From contig CABMIH010000053.1 of NCBI GenBank assembly GCA_902386205.1, positions 1 to 64,000 of the forward strand: 64,000 bases of DNA, written 5' to 3'. The notes beneath the pieces are model-generated. The model was not told the origin of the DNA and did not search any database. It saw only the letters and a program-made list of their open reading frames with translations. This DNA comes from an uncultured archaeon (GTDB taxonomy: Archaea; Halobacteriota; Methanosarcinia; Methanosarcinales; Methanoperedenaceae). The translations under genes and the position numbers were made by a program. Below, piece after piece: positions 1 to 7,568 of the stretch; position 1 is the stretch's first letter, and every line of letters starts with the position of its first letter.

Positions 1-51
1 GGCCGCGGAGGCGGAAGGAGAGATAACAGGGGCGGCAGGGGAAGAAGGTAA
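1..51 (+). CDS. C-terminal end of an RGG-rich protein (partial)
   Basis: Frame 1 is open from the window edge to a TAA at 49-51. It encodes sixteen residues made almost only of Gly and Arg with one Asp-Asn pair (GRGGGRRDNRGGRGRR). Such RGG tails are typical of RNA-binding proteins such as Gar1-like proteins or RNA helicases. The body of the gene lies outside the window, so the family cannot be named. The next gene, rio2, begins 64 bases downstream on the same strand. Confidence 0.55.
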   Translation, partial: GRGGGRRDNRGGRGRR

Positions 52-115
52 TATACCTTCATTTTTCTTTTTTTATCAACATTTTTTATAGTCAGCAATA
101 TAATATAGTAATTTG

Positions 116-982
116 ATGCTTGAAAGTATTCCGGATATATTTCTCAAAATTTCGAACAGGGAATTTCGGGTTCTTCTTGCGATAGAGAACAAAATGAAAT
201 TCTACGAGTGGGTTCCTTTAGAAGAAATAGCTAATTTTACAAATTACGATCTAAATGAAACTGGATATATCCTTTCCGGCCTCTTGAAAAACAAACTGGT
301 CCACAGGAACGTGTCAACTTACGAAGGCTACAGGATTTATTTTGAGGCTTATGACCTGCTTGCCCTGAATGCCTTTGTGAAACGGGGCACGGTCAATGCA
401 TTAGGAGATGTGATCGGTGTCGGGAAGGAATCGGTGGTATATGAGGCCACAGGCGGCATCATCGACAGGCATGTTGCAATAAAGTTCCAAAGGGAAGGAA
501 AAATGAGTTTCAAGCAGGTAAGTTTAAAAAGGGAGCACCTGGGAGAGCGAAAACACCTTTCATGGCTGTATGCATCCCGCCTTTCTGCAAAAAGGGAGCA
601 TGATGCATTAACAAAACTTTATCCACAGGTCAGTGTTCCCGAGCCGATCGATTACAACAGGCATGCAATTGTTATGTCAGTTGTCAAAGGACAGGCTCTT
701 GCCTATACAAGGGTGGATGAACCCCAGTGGTATCTTGATGAGATACTGAACCAGGTAAAAAAAGCTTACAGGCTGGGGATAATCCATGGCGACCTGAGCG
801 AATTTAATGTTTTCATCAATCCAGAGGGATGCGAGATCATAGACTGGCCCCAGTATGCCACTCCTGCCCACCCGAATGCCGGGGAGTTGTTCTACAGGGA
901 CATAGACAATATTCTGGCTTTTTTCAGGAGGAAATACCGGATAAAAAGAGACATCAAGGAAGTAATAAACAATATATCATGA
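116..982 (+). CDS. rio2: RIO2 serine/threonine protein kinase
   Basis: This is an atypical RIO-family kinase/ATPase that acts in late maturation of the small ribosomal subunit. Residues 1-85 look like the RIO2 winged-helix domain. The kinase part has the RIO2-type glycine loop GVGKESVVYEA near residues 101-111, the ATP-anchoring Lys in VAIKF (about K123), the catalytic loop HGDLSEFNV (D226) and the metal-binding IIDWPQ (D243). At 288 residues it has the usual archaeal RIO2 length. The ATG at 116 is preferred over the in-frame TTG at 113. No Shine-Dalgarno (SD) is obvious, so the message may have a short leader. The stop overlaps the next start in an ATGA junction at 979-982, so the two genes are co-transcribed and probably translationally coupled. 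Confidence 0.95.
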   Translation: MLESIPDIFLKISNREFRVLLAIENKMKFYEWVPLEEIANFTNYDLNETGYILSGLLKNKLVHRNVSTYEGYRIYFEAYDLLALNAFVKRGTVNALGDVIGVGKESVVYEATGGIIDRHVAIKFQREGKMSFKQVSLKREHLGERKHLSWLYASRLSAKREHDALTKLYPQVSVPEPIDYNRHAIVMSVVKGQALAYTRVDEPQWYLDEILNQVKKAYRLGIIHGDLSEFNVFINPEGCEIIDWPQYATPAHPNAGELFYRDIDNILAFFRRKYRIKRDIKEVINNIS

Positions 983-2958
983 ATATGCCTGGAAAAATAA
1001 TTTTTGGGATTGATATCGCAAAGGGATCGCTGCAATCAAAAGAAAAGCCGGGATATGCAGTTGCAATACTAAAGGATGGAAATGTCGAGCATCACAGGAT
1101 GGTAAGTTTCCATAAATTCCTCAGCATGGCATGGAAAGAAAAACCTGCGATAGTTGCAGTTGATAATATTCATGAGCTTGCATCCGACAGGCGTGACCTG
1201 GTCATGATGCTTAAGAAATTGCCTGCCAATACTAAACTCGTCCAGGTGACAGGCGGGGAACATCTCCTGCCCCTCGTGAAACTTGCAAAACAGCAGGGCA
1301 TTTCGTTTGACAGGTTCGATCCGAATGCAGAGGCCCTTGCGTGCGCCCGCCTTGCCGAACTGGGGATAGGCTATGAAGTCTCAGCATTTGAGGATAAAAC
1401 GATGATAAAAGTCAGCAGGGCCAGGTCGCCTGGAAAGGGAGGATGGAGCCAGAACAGGTACAGGCGCAAGGTTCACGACCATGTGAGGCAGAAAGCAAGG
1501 GAAATAGAGGATTCCCTGAACGAACAATCGAAGGCCAGAGGATTTACATACACGCAAAATATCGTAGAGAGGTTTGGGGGATATTCAAAAGCAGAATTCC
1601 TTGTAGATGCCCCGCGCAGTTCACTTCATATGAGTTCAGGTAAATATGGTGATGTACAGGTGGGTGTCAAAGCTATTGAACGTGATGCGCTTGCTTTTAA
1701 TCCTCTTAAGACCCGAAAACGGGATTATATTATCGTGGGAATTGATCCCGGGACCACGACTGCTGTGGCAGTTATCACTCTTGAAGGGGAATTGCGTATG
1801 CTCCACAGTTCAAGGACAATATCGATCCCGGATGTTATCGAAATGATAGCAGACAACGGAAGGCCCCTGATCATAGCAAGCGATGTTTACCCGACCCCGA
1901 ATGCCGTGGAAAAAATCAGGCGTGCGTTCAATGCCGTGCTTGGTTCTCCGGATGACATCATAACTACTGAGGATAAGATCGAATTTGCAAAACCTTTCGG
2001 GTATTCAAATAACCATGAGCGCGATGCGATAGCTGCGGCAGTGTCAGTTTACCGAAAGAACAAGAATAAGTTTGAACAGATAAAAAAGAAAATGCCGCCC
2101 GGAGTTGATGTGGACGAAGTAATCGCACAGGTGGTGAGAGGCAAAGCTATCGATACCGTGCTCTCTGAACTGACAAAAAAAGATATCAAAATACCTGAAA
2201 CCGGGGTGAGTAAGGAAAAAATAACCGATGAAACCCATCATTTAAGGGAATTGCTTCGAAGGCACGATGAAAATTTCGAAGAGATGAAGAAATACCAGGA
2301 CGAATTGAAGAATGAACTTGCCTTTAAGGATGTTAAGATCAGGGAACTGGAAGGAATTATAGACAGGCAGCGAACCCGGACTTATGACCAGCTTAAGAAA
2401 GAAAAAGAAATAAGGATACGCAATAAAGAGATATCACGCCTCCAGCGCCTTGTTTCTGAGAACAACAAAAGGATCTCATTACTGAATGAGAGGATACATA
2501 AACTGAAAAACGTCCGAAGGCTTGAGATAAGCGGCCGTGTACTTCCTGTCAAGATAATTTCTGCTTTTACTAAAGATAGTATAATTAAGACGCGCGAACA
2601 GTTCGGTATTAAAAAGGGGGATATCATCCTTCTAAAGGAGGCAAGCGGTGGGGGTACGATAACATCTAAAATGCTTGCTGACCTGGGTGTCAGGGCCGTA
2701 ATAATCTGCAATGAGATGTCCCACGCCGCACAGGAGGAATTATTTAAACTCAATGTGCCTGTTCTTGAGGCGAAAGACGTGAAAATACAGCTTGGTCATG
2801 CCGAGGATTTTGCAGTTGTCAATCCAGATGATATCGAACGTGCCATTGAGGAATGGGCCAGGAAGGCGGAAAAACGCAGGATGGCTGCCAAAGAAGAATG
2901 GCTTGAGTCTCTTGTGGGCGAGTACAGGAGCGAGAGGCGCCGTGAGTTGAAGGAGTGA
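979..2958 (+). CDS. DUF460 family protein, RNase H-like fold, coiled coil
   Basis: This belongs to the archaeal DUF460 (COG2433) family, conserved but without an established function. The ATG at 979 overlaps the rio2 stop (ATGA); the frame stays open further upstream, but only over rio2 codons. The 659-residue product starts with an RNase H-like stretch (IIFGIDIAKGS). A second one, IIVGIDPGTTTAVAV, lies near residues 250-265. The GIDPGTTT signature is the nucleotide-hydrolase/RuvC-type first strand with its Asp. A long charged coiled coil (about residues 400-530, rich in Lys, Glu and Arg) precedes a C-terminal globular domain. Pairing with rio2 suggests a role in RNA or ribosome metabolism, which is inference. 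Confidence 0.88.
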   Translation: MNMPGKIIFGIDIAKGSLQSKEKPGYAVAILKDGNVEHHRMVSFHKFLSMAWKEKPAIVAVDNIHELASDRRDLVMMLKKLPANTKLVQVTGGEHLLPLVKLAKQQGISFDRFDPNAEALACARLAELGIGYEVSAFEDKTMIKVSRARSPGKGGWSQNRYRRKVHDHVRQKAREIEDSLNEQSKARGFTYTQNIVERFGGYSKAEFLVDAPRSSLHMSSGKYGDVQVGVKAIERDALAFNPLKTRKRDYIIVGIDPGTTTAVAVITLEGELRMLHSSRTISIPDVIEMIADNGRPLIIASDVYPTPNAVEKIRRAFNAVLGSPDDIITTEDKIEFAKPFGYSNNHERDAIAAAVSVYRKNKNKFEQIKKKMPPGVDVDEVIAQVVRGKAIDTVLSELTKKDIKIPETGVSKEKITDETHHLRELLRRHDENFEEMKKYQDELKNELAFKDVKIRELEGIIDRQRTRTYDQLKKEKEIRIRNKEISRLQRLVSENNKRISLLNERIHKLKNVRRLEISGRVLPVKIISAFTKDSIIKTREQFGIKKGDIILLKEASGGGTITSKMLADLGVRAVIICNEMSHAAQEELFKLNVPVLEAKDVKIQLGHAEDFAVVNPDDIERAIEEWARKAEKRRMAAKEEWLESLVGEYRSERRRELKE

Positions 2959-3037
2959 AACCAATGGGACTGGACTATTATTTGCCATCACTTTAAATAC
3001 TGCGAAAGAGCAATTGATGTCCTCATACCAAGTATTA

Positions 3038-3050
3038 ATTATATATATAT
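3038..3050 (+). promoter_or_regulatory. TATA box of the iscA-like/NAC unit
   Basis: An uninterrupted alternating AT run (TTATATATATATC) sits about 31-43 bases before the ATG at 3081. That is the distance expected for an archaeal TATA box with a very short leader. The SD AAGGAG at 3069-3074 fixes the start at 3081. Confidence 0.5.
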
Positions 3051-3080
3051 CAAATACATAGGTGGAGCAAGGAGATTTAA

Positions 3081-3395
3081 ATGATAGAGATTACAAATAC
3101 TGCAGCAGCAGAATTGAAACAACTTCTTGAAAAAGAAAAGAAAACTGATCATGGATTGCGAATTTTCGCTGCTGGAATGGGGTGCAGCGGGATACAGTAC
3201 GGCCTTACCCTTGAAAAATCCCCCAAGAACGGGGAGGAAGTCTCGGAAAGCAACGGGATAAAAATATTTTTCGATAAGGACTTGCATGATGATATCTCTG
3301 AATTCAAGATCGATTTTATTGATAATGAATACGGTAAAGGTTTCGTTATAGACAACCCGAATGCAAAATGCGGCTCAGGTTGCAGTTGCGGGTGA
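3081..3395 (+). CDS. A-type iron-sulfur carrier (HesB/IscA family)
   Basis: This is a 104-residue protein of the HesB/IscA fold, which carries or inserts Fe-S clusters or iron. It starts with the family pattern IEITNTAAAELKQLL. The conserved first Cys is C35 in GMGCSGIQYG. The C terminus has C97, C101 and C103 in CGSGCSCG. The classic A-type ending is CGCG followed by Ser-Phe, so the spacing here is shifted, with an extra Gly-Ser and a terminal CSCG. This shifted pattern may mean different cluster chemistry. A good SD (AAGGAG) lies six bases before the ATG. NAC starts five bases after the stop, so they form one operon. Confidence 0.87.
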   Translation: MIEITNTAAAELKQLLEKEKKTDHGLRIFAAGMGCSGIQYGLTLEKSPKNGEEVSESNGIKIFFDKDLHDDISEFKIDFIDNEYGKGFVIDNPNAKCGSGCSCG

Positions 3396-3400
3396 GCTGA

Positions 3401-3754
3401 ATGTTCCCGGGACTTGGCAAGGGGCTCAATCCCCGCAAAATGGCTTCGATGATGAAGCAGATGGGGATCGACATAAATGAGATAGAGAATGTTGAGGAAG
3501 TCATCATCCGCACGCCGGAAAAGGACATCATCTTCAAGGATGCCCAGGTCTCAATAATGGATGCGCGGGGGATGAAGACCTATCAGGTCGTCGGGACGCC
3601 CCAGGAAGTGGCGCGAGAGGCAAAGATCCCGGAAGATGATGTTAAACTTGTGATGGAGCAGACAAAAGCGAGCGAAAGCGATGCAAGGAACGCTCTCAAG
3701 GAGACAAAAGGGGATATCGCGGCTGCAATTATGAAGCTTAGCAAAGCCGGTTGA
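3401..3754 (+). CDS. nac: Nascent polypeptide-associated complex protein (archaeal NAC)
   Basis: This is the archaeal homologue of alpha-NAC, a ribosome-associated factor that binds emerging polypeptides as a homodimer. Residues 1-25 are a basic, Met-rich ribosome-contact segment (LNPRKMASMMKQMG). Residues 30-65 form the NAC beta-barrel domain. Residues 78-117 form a UBA domain (DVKLVMEQTKASESDARNAL). The length of 117 residues is typical. It follows the iscA-like gene by five bases. Confidence 0.95.
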   Translation: MFPGLGKGLNPRKMASMMKQMGIDINEIENVEEVIIRTPEKDIIFKDAQVSIMDARGMKTYQVVGTPQEVAREAKIPEDDVKLVMEQTKASESDARNALKETKGDIAAAIMKLSKAG

Positions 3755-3807
3755 TTTTCTGGGTATTTGAAATGGGGTATGAATAAATTCTGAAATTATA
3801 TGAAATA

Positions 3808-4398
3808 TTGTTGTTCGTGGGAACATTTGCGATAATTGGAATCGTCTTGATATCGGGATGTATAGAACAGGGTGAACAGGGAACATCAAATGACAATAAT
3901 TCTGTAACACCAGCACCAAAAACAGATTCAACTCCAGCTATCTTACCTGAAAAACAAGAATTGCAATCAGATATAGAAACACCAAAAACAGATTCAACTC
4001 CAGCTACCTTATCTGAAAAACAAAAATTGCAGTTAGATATTGATAATGCGCCTTACAATACAAGCGAATATCAAGAAAATATATTTGATTGTTCCAATAT
4101 GGCGGCTTTACTTCATGATTGGTTAGAAACTCAAACGCAAACAAAATGGAACGTGGAAGTATGGTTTGGATGTGAATCTCCATCTTGTAGAGAAGGTCAC
4201 GAATGGCTTGAGGTAATTGGAAAAGAATCTAATTATTCAGTTGAAGTAACATCAAAAAGGATAGCAGACCATTTGGGAAATTCTAATGAAAGTTATAGAG
4301 AATATTATTCTTATTTCAACAGACATTATAGTTCTTTGCCCAAAGGCTCTGGTGGATTTATAGACCCAAAGGAAAATACATATCCAAAAAGATGGTGA
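3808..4398 (+). CDS. Putative lipoprotein with transglutaminase-like Cys/His motif
   Basis: A hydrophobic leader ends in the lipobox LISGC near residue 17, indicating a lipid-anchored exported protein. Residues about 30-75 contain two tandem copies of a Pro/Thr-rich unit (PKTDSTPA, then EKQ). The folded part has FDCSNMAALLHDWLE, then GHEWLEVIG, then VEVTSKRIADH. This Cys, His and acidic order fits a transglutaminase/papain-like domain, but the assignment is tentative. The start is unclear: the reading frame offers only TTG at 3808 (or CTG/ATT upstream). An ATGAAA at 3800 is out of frame by one base and would otherwise give a normal MK-type signal peptide. Codon use is more AT-rich than in the neighbours, which suggests acquisition. 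It ends 22 bases before the convergent deoxyhypusine synthase. Confidence 0.6.
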   Translation: MLFVGTFAIIGIVLISGCIEQGEQGTSNDNNSVTPAPKTDSTPAILPEKQELQSDIETPKTDSTPATLSEKQKLQLDIDNAPYNTSEYQENIFDCSNMAALLHDWLETQTQTKWNVEVWFGCESPSCREGHEWLEVIGKESNYSVEVTSKRIADHLGNSNESYREYYSYFNRHYSSLPKGSGGFIDPKENTYPKRW

Positions 4399-4419
4399 TG
4401 AGTATTTGTTCGGTGTTAA

Positions 4420-5361
4420 TTAAGGTTTAACATGCTGTGAACCATTCCCGCTTTTTGCCGCAGCAATGATCATCGGCAGCGTTATCGTTGCATCCGAGTA
4501 CACCGTGACAGACCTTGCGTTCTCACCGACTTTTCCCCAGGAACGCGCCTCATCAAGCGTGGCTCCCGAAAGACCACCGGTCTCTGGCCTGTCCATTGTG
4601 AGCTGTATGGCATAATCAAAGGATTTCGGGGTAACGAGCATGGATTGCAGGATGAAGTTCTTTGGCACGCCCCCGCCTACTATCAGGACACCTGCTCTTT
4701 TTGCTTCGTAGCAGCGGTCGATCAGCCCTTTCATATCAGAAAAGACATCCACGTCAAGAGGCTTTGCCTGTTTGTATAACCATGCCTGGAGGCCGATTAT
4801 CGAGTCCTGGATAGCAGGGCAATATACCGGCACACCCATATCATATGCACTTTTTAAAATAGAGTTATCATCATCAAGTTTTTCACCGATATGCGCGAGA
4901 AATCCGCTGATCGAAAGCTTCTGTGGAAGCTCCCTGAAGATCGGCTGGAGCGTTTCCTCAAGCCTTGAAAAATGCTCCTCAGGCAGGAACACATCATAGA
5001 TGCGGTTTATGGAATTATGTTTTAATTCAACATCGTCGGCAACATCAGTCCCTTTGTAATGGTGAAGCCCGAGGGATTCGATGATATCGTGAACCAGATT
5101 TGCACCCGTTGTGACGAGGATATCTATTTCCCTGTCCCTTATAAGGTCGCTGACTATCTGCCTCATGCCGGCTGGCACCATGGCGCCCGCAAGCCCGAAG
5201 AACCTGGTACATTCCCTGTCGCTTACCATTTCCCTGTATATGTCCACGGCTTCACAAAGCCGGCCTGCCCCGAAGGCGCAGTCTTTTAAAGAGTGCGTAA
5301 GCTGGCTCACTGTCATGTCTTCTGTGATCTTTACGGGTCTGATGGGTCTATTCAATTCCAT
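4420..5361 (-). CDS. dys: Deoxyhypusine synthase
   Basis: This enzyme makes deoxyhypusine on translation factor aIF5A from spermidine in an NAD-dependent reaction. The 313-residue product has the family core throughout: GLAGAMVPAGMRQIV, then TTGANLVHDIIESLG, CPAIQDSIIG, LIVGGGVPKNF, and LSGATLDEARSWGKVG with the catalytic Lys near residue 277. The ATG at 5361 is chosen because it follows the cfbE stop by two bases; an in-frame ATG at 5376 would overlap cfbE by 13 bases. It is the last gene of the cfbA-cfbE unit, an odd pairing of translation-factor modification with F430 synthesis. Confidence 0.93.
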   Translation of the reverse strand: MELNRPIRPVKITEDMTVSQLTHSLKDCAFGAGRLCEAVDIYREMVSDRECTRFFGLAGAMVPAGMRQIVSDLIRDREIDILVTTGANLVHDIIESLGLHHYKGTDVADDVELKHNSINRIYDVFLPEEHFSRLEETLQPIFRELPQKLSISGFLAHIGEKLDDDNSILKSAYDMGVPVYCPAIQDSIIGLQAWLYKQAKPLDVDVFSDMKGLIDRCYEAKRAGVLIVGGGVPKNFILQSMLVTPKSFDYAIQLTMDRPETGGLSGATLDEARSWGKVGENARSVTVYSDATITLPMIIAAAKSGNGSQHVKP

Positions 5362-5363
5362 AG

Positions 5364-6728
5364 TTACCTGAAACATTTAACACAGGACAGGATTATGTCG
5401 TTTTCCCTTGTTAATCCTTTTGCAAGTTCAAGCCCTTTTTTCAGATCATCGGCATAATAAATATTATTCACAATAAGCGGTTTCATCCTTTCACCTACGA
5501 GGACCAATGCCGTAAGTTCATCCATATGTTTATCGATGAACCTCTTCACATCGGCAGGCGGAAGCCCTTCGCATACCTCTTTTGCCTCTTCCCCGAGCAC
5601 CATGATTATCCGTTCGCCCTGCCTCTTAGAAAATTCCAGCGCCTTCCCCGCAGTCCTTATATCCAGCCCGGAGTTTGAATTATCTATCAGCGTCCTTCCG
5701 GCAAGGGATATTCTTTTCATGCGTCCTTCGGCCCCTCTGAAATCTCCGATTGCACGTTCTATGGTATCGTTATCGATATTCAATGCAAGGGCGATCGCAG
5801 TTGCGCACACGAATGCTGTTTTATAAGAGGTTATGTCGTAATCCGGTTTTTCCCTGATAATGATCCTGCCTTTTTTACTGCCAAGATAATAAGCGATCGT
5901 TCCCCCTTCGCTGCTGATATCCTCGTAATAGACGTTGCATGCGGCGTTAACAGCATCGGTAAATGAAATGATTTTGACATCTCTCCTGCACGAGCCGAAA
6001 AACCTCAAAGCGTCATTGTTTATCACAAGAGAACTTCCGGGTTTCGCATTAAGTATCATCTGGCGTTTTGCCTCGCTTGCCATCTTTGTGTTGTTTGCGA
6101 TTTTATAGTCATTTGCAATAGTAGTTATAACGCCGATATCAGCGCGACCGGTCCCGCCAAGTGATATCTCAAAAACAAGTACCTCCGGCTCGATCCCTGC
6201 CTCCAGCACCACATCCAGCGCAGAGATTATACTTGCAGGCGTAATGCTCAAACCTTTCTTGATTGTTCTTCTCGCGCCCCAATCCTCCACACCGCGGCTT
6301 GTGTGCGAAACCACTCTTTTTTGCCTTGAAAGGATATCTGATAAAAGAGTGGCGGTGCTTGTTTTTGCTTTGGTTCCTGTTATTTCGATTATGGTTTTGC
6401 CTTTGAGGTCATATCCTGATAATACCTGCCCGACTGCCTCATGATGCGATAAAACAGGTGTTTTATTATCTATTGCATCGGTGAGCATGGGATATGCAGG
6501 ATCAAGATGTACAGGGGCGACGATGATATCAAAATCCGAAGCTTTCAGGGCATCCCGGGAAACTTTTATGCCTTCGTTCCCAAGGGCAGCCAGTTCTGCG
6601 GGGTCAAGCGTCCCGTACACATCGATGCCTGTTACAGAACAGACAAGTTTTCCCAGTTTGCGGGCTATTATTGCGCCGCCATGGGTAAGATCAAGTACTG
6701 CGACCCTGGATGAACTTTTTATAAGCAT
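5364..6728 (-). CDS. cfbE: Coenzyme F430 synthase CfbE (Mur ligase-like)
   Basis: CfbE carries out the last step of F430 biosynthesis. It uses ATP to activate the propionate of seco-F430 and close the carbocyclic ring; F430 is the nickel cofactor of methyl-coenzyme M reductase. The 454-residue protein has a Mur-ligase P-loop, EITGTKAKTSTATLL, near residues 115-129. Other Mur-like segments are LGGTGRADIG, FRGAEGRMKRIS and DNSNSGLDIRTAGKAL. The ATG at 6728 shares its A with the cfbA stop (TGATG); a TTG one codon earlier is less likely. Its presence is the best sign that the organism runs methanogenesis or its reversal. Confidence 0.93.
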   Translation of the reverse strand: MLIKSSSRVAVLDLTHGGAIIARKLGKLVCSVTGIDVYGTLDPAELAALGNEGIKVSRDALKASDFDIIVAPVHLDPAYPMLTDAIDNKTPVLSHHEAVGQVLSGYDLKGKTIIEITGTKAKTSTATLLSDILSRQKRVVSHTSRGVEDWGARRTIKKGLSITPASIISALDVVLEAGIEPEVLVFEISLGGTGRADIGVITTIANDYKIANNTKMASEAKRQMILNAKPGSSLVINNDALRFFGSCRRDVKIISFTDAVNAACNVYYEDISSEGGTIAYYLGSKKGRIIIREKPDYDITSYKTAFVCATAIALALNIDNDTIERAIGDFRGAEGRMKRISLAGRTLIDNSNSGLDIRTAGKALEFSKRQGERIIMVLGEEAKEVCEGLPPADVKRFIDKHMDELTALVLVGERMKPLIVNNIYYADDLKKGLELAKGLTRENDIILSCVKCFR

Positions 6729-7132
6729 CAATTGGATGAAAGGGCCTCTTTTGCCCTCTTGAAAGCCAGTTCGGCAACCAGTTCATCGGCGCCGAGGGGC
6801 TCTGAATATAATAGCGTCACATCCTTCCCGTCAAGCTTTATCGTTGTTTTCCTTGAATTCCTGCTTATACCGAGTATCTGGGGGATGTCTTCCATCGTAT
6901 GAACGCCGTGCGCTAAAAAAATAGGTACTGCCACAATAGTTGAGACGCCCGTGCCCTTGAATGCATCAAGACCTTCCTTCATAGTGGGAGTGTTCATATT
7001 CATAAAACCGGTCCTTACGACCATGTTCTTATATTTTTTTGCGATCAGGTCCGCAACCCCTGTGACCACGTCCTTATTATGCGGGTGCTTGCTTCCATGC
7101 CCGAGTGCAAGTATTCCAATTTTCTCACTCAT
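6728..7132 (-). CDS. cfbA: Sirohydrochlorin nickel/cobalt chelatase CfbA (short CbiX)
   Basis: This is a short-form class II chelatase of 134 residues. It inserts nickel into sirohydrochlorin for F430, and cobalt for B12. The two metal-binding histidines are H12 in ALGHGSKH and H75 in FLAHGVHTMEDIP, the positions expected for CbiX-S/CfbA homodimers. It is the first gene of a minus-strand operon with cfbE and deoxyhypusine synthase. The upstream region holds a 129-bp tandem repeat at 7212-7469. Confidence 0.93.
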   Translation of the reverse strand: MSEKIGILALGHGSKHPHNKDVVTGVADLIAKKYKNMVVRTGFMNMNTPTMKEGLDAFKGTGVSTIVAVPIFLAHGVHTMEDIPQILGISRNSRKTTIKLDGKDVTLLYSEPLGADELVAELAFKRAKEALSSN

Positions 7133-7211
7133 AAAAATCCTCGTTCAATAATGATAATTGAATTGGGGTTTATAGTGATTGGCTCTTATAACCCTTTTGA
7201 TTAACACACTC

Positions 7212-7469
7212 TATGGATTTTTTCGTAAATCGTCATGAACATGAAAGCTGCATCATGTTCATATATATTTTAATTATGAACATTGAAATGAGTATTATGA
7301 ACATATAAATGGTCATTAAACCCCTCCCTGCCAGATTTTCTATGAATTTTTCCATAAGGCGCCATGAACATAAAAGCCGTATCATGTTCATATGGATTTT
7401 AATTATGAACATGGAAATGAGTATTATGAACATTGAAATGATCATAAATCCCGACACTGCCAGATTTAT
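7212..7469. repeat. Two 129-bp direct repeats with internal hairpins
   Basis: The 436-base gap between cfbA and the next gene has no convincing ORF. It contains two imperfect direct copies of a 129-base unit (7212-7340 and 7341-7469). Each copy has an inverted repeat: ATGAACATGA at 7235-7244 pairs perfectly with TCATGTTCAT at 7253-7262, and the second copy pairs 7364-7373 with 7382-7391 with one mismatch. Each also has a trailing series of TATGAACAT/TTGAAATGA steps and ends in the segment CTGCCAGATTT. As 129 is divisible by three, an accidental 82-codon ORF runs through it on the minus strand. It lies upstream of the cfbA start, so a regulatory role is possible but not shown. Confidence 0.8.
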
Positions 7470-7568
7470 TTGTAATTCCATGACTGATTGGCTTTTATTT
7501 AAACCATTACCGAATATCGAGTACGCTTTTTTTTCAGGCCGGGCGCAATTTCATTATGATTTCGCCCC

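Noticed and set aside
829-978. 50-codon N-terminal extension of the DUF460 frame
   Set aside because: It lies wholly over rio2 codons; the ATG at 979 forms a typical ATGA junction and starts the conserved sequence.
7233-7481. 82-codon minus-strand ORF rich in Ile and Met
   Set aside because: It is a translation of the 129-bp tandem repeat, whose length is divisible by three; no SD and no plausible protein composition.
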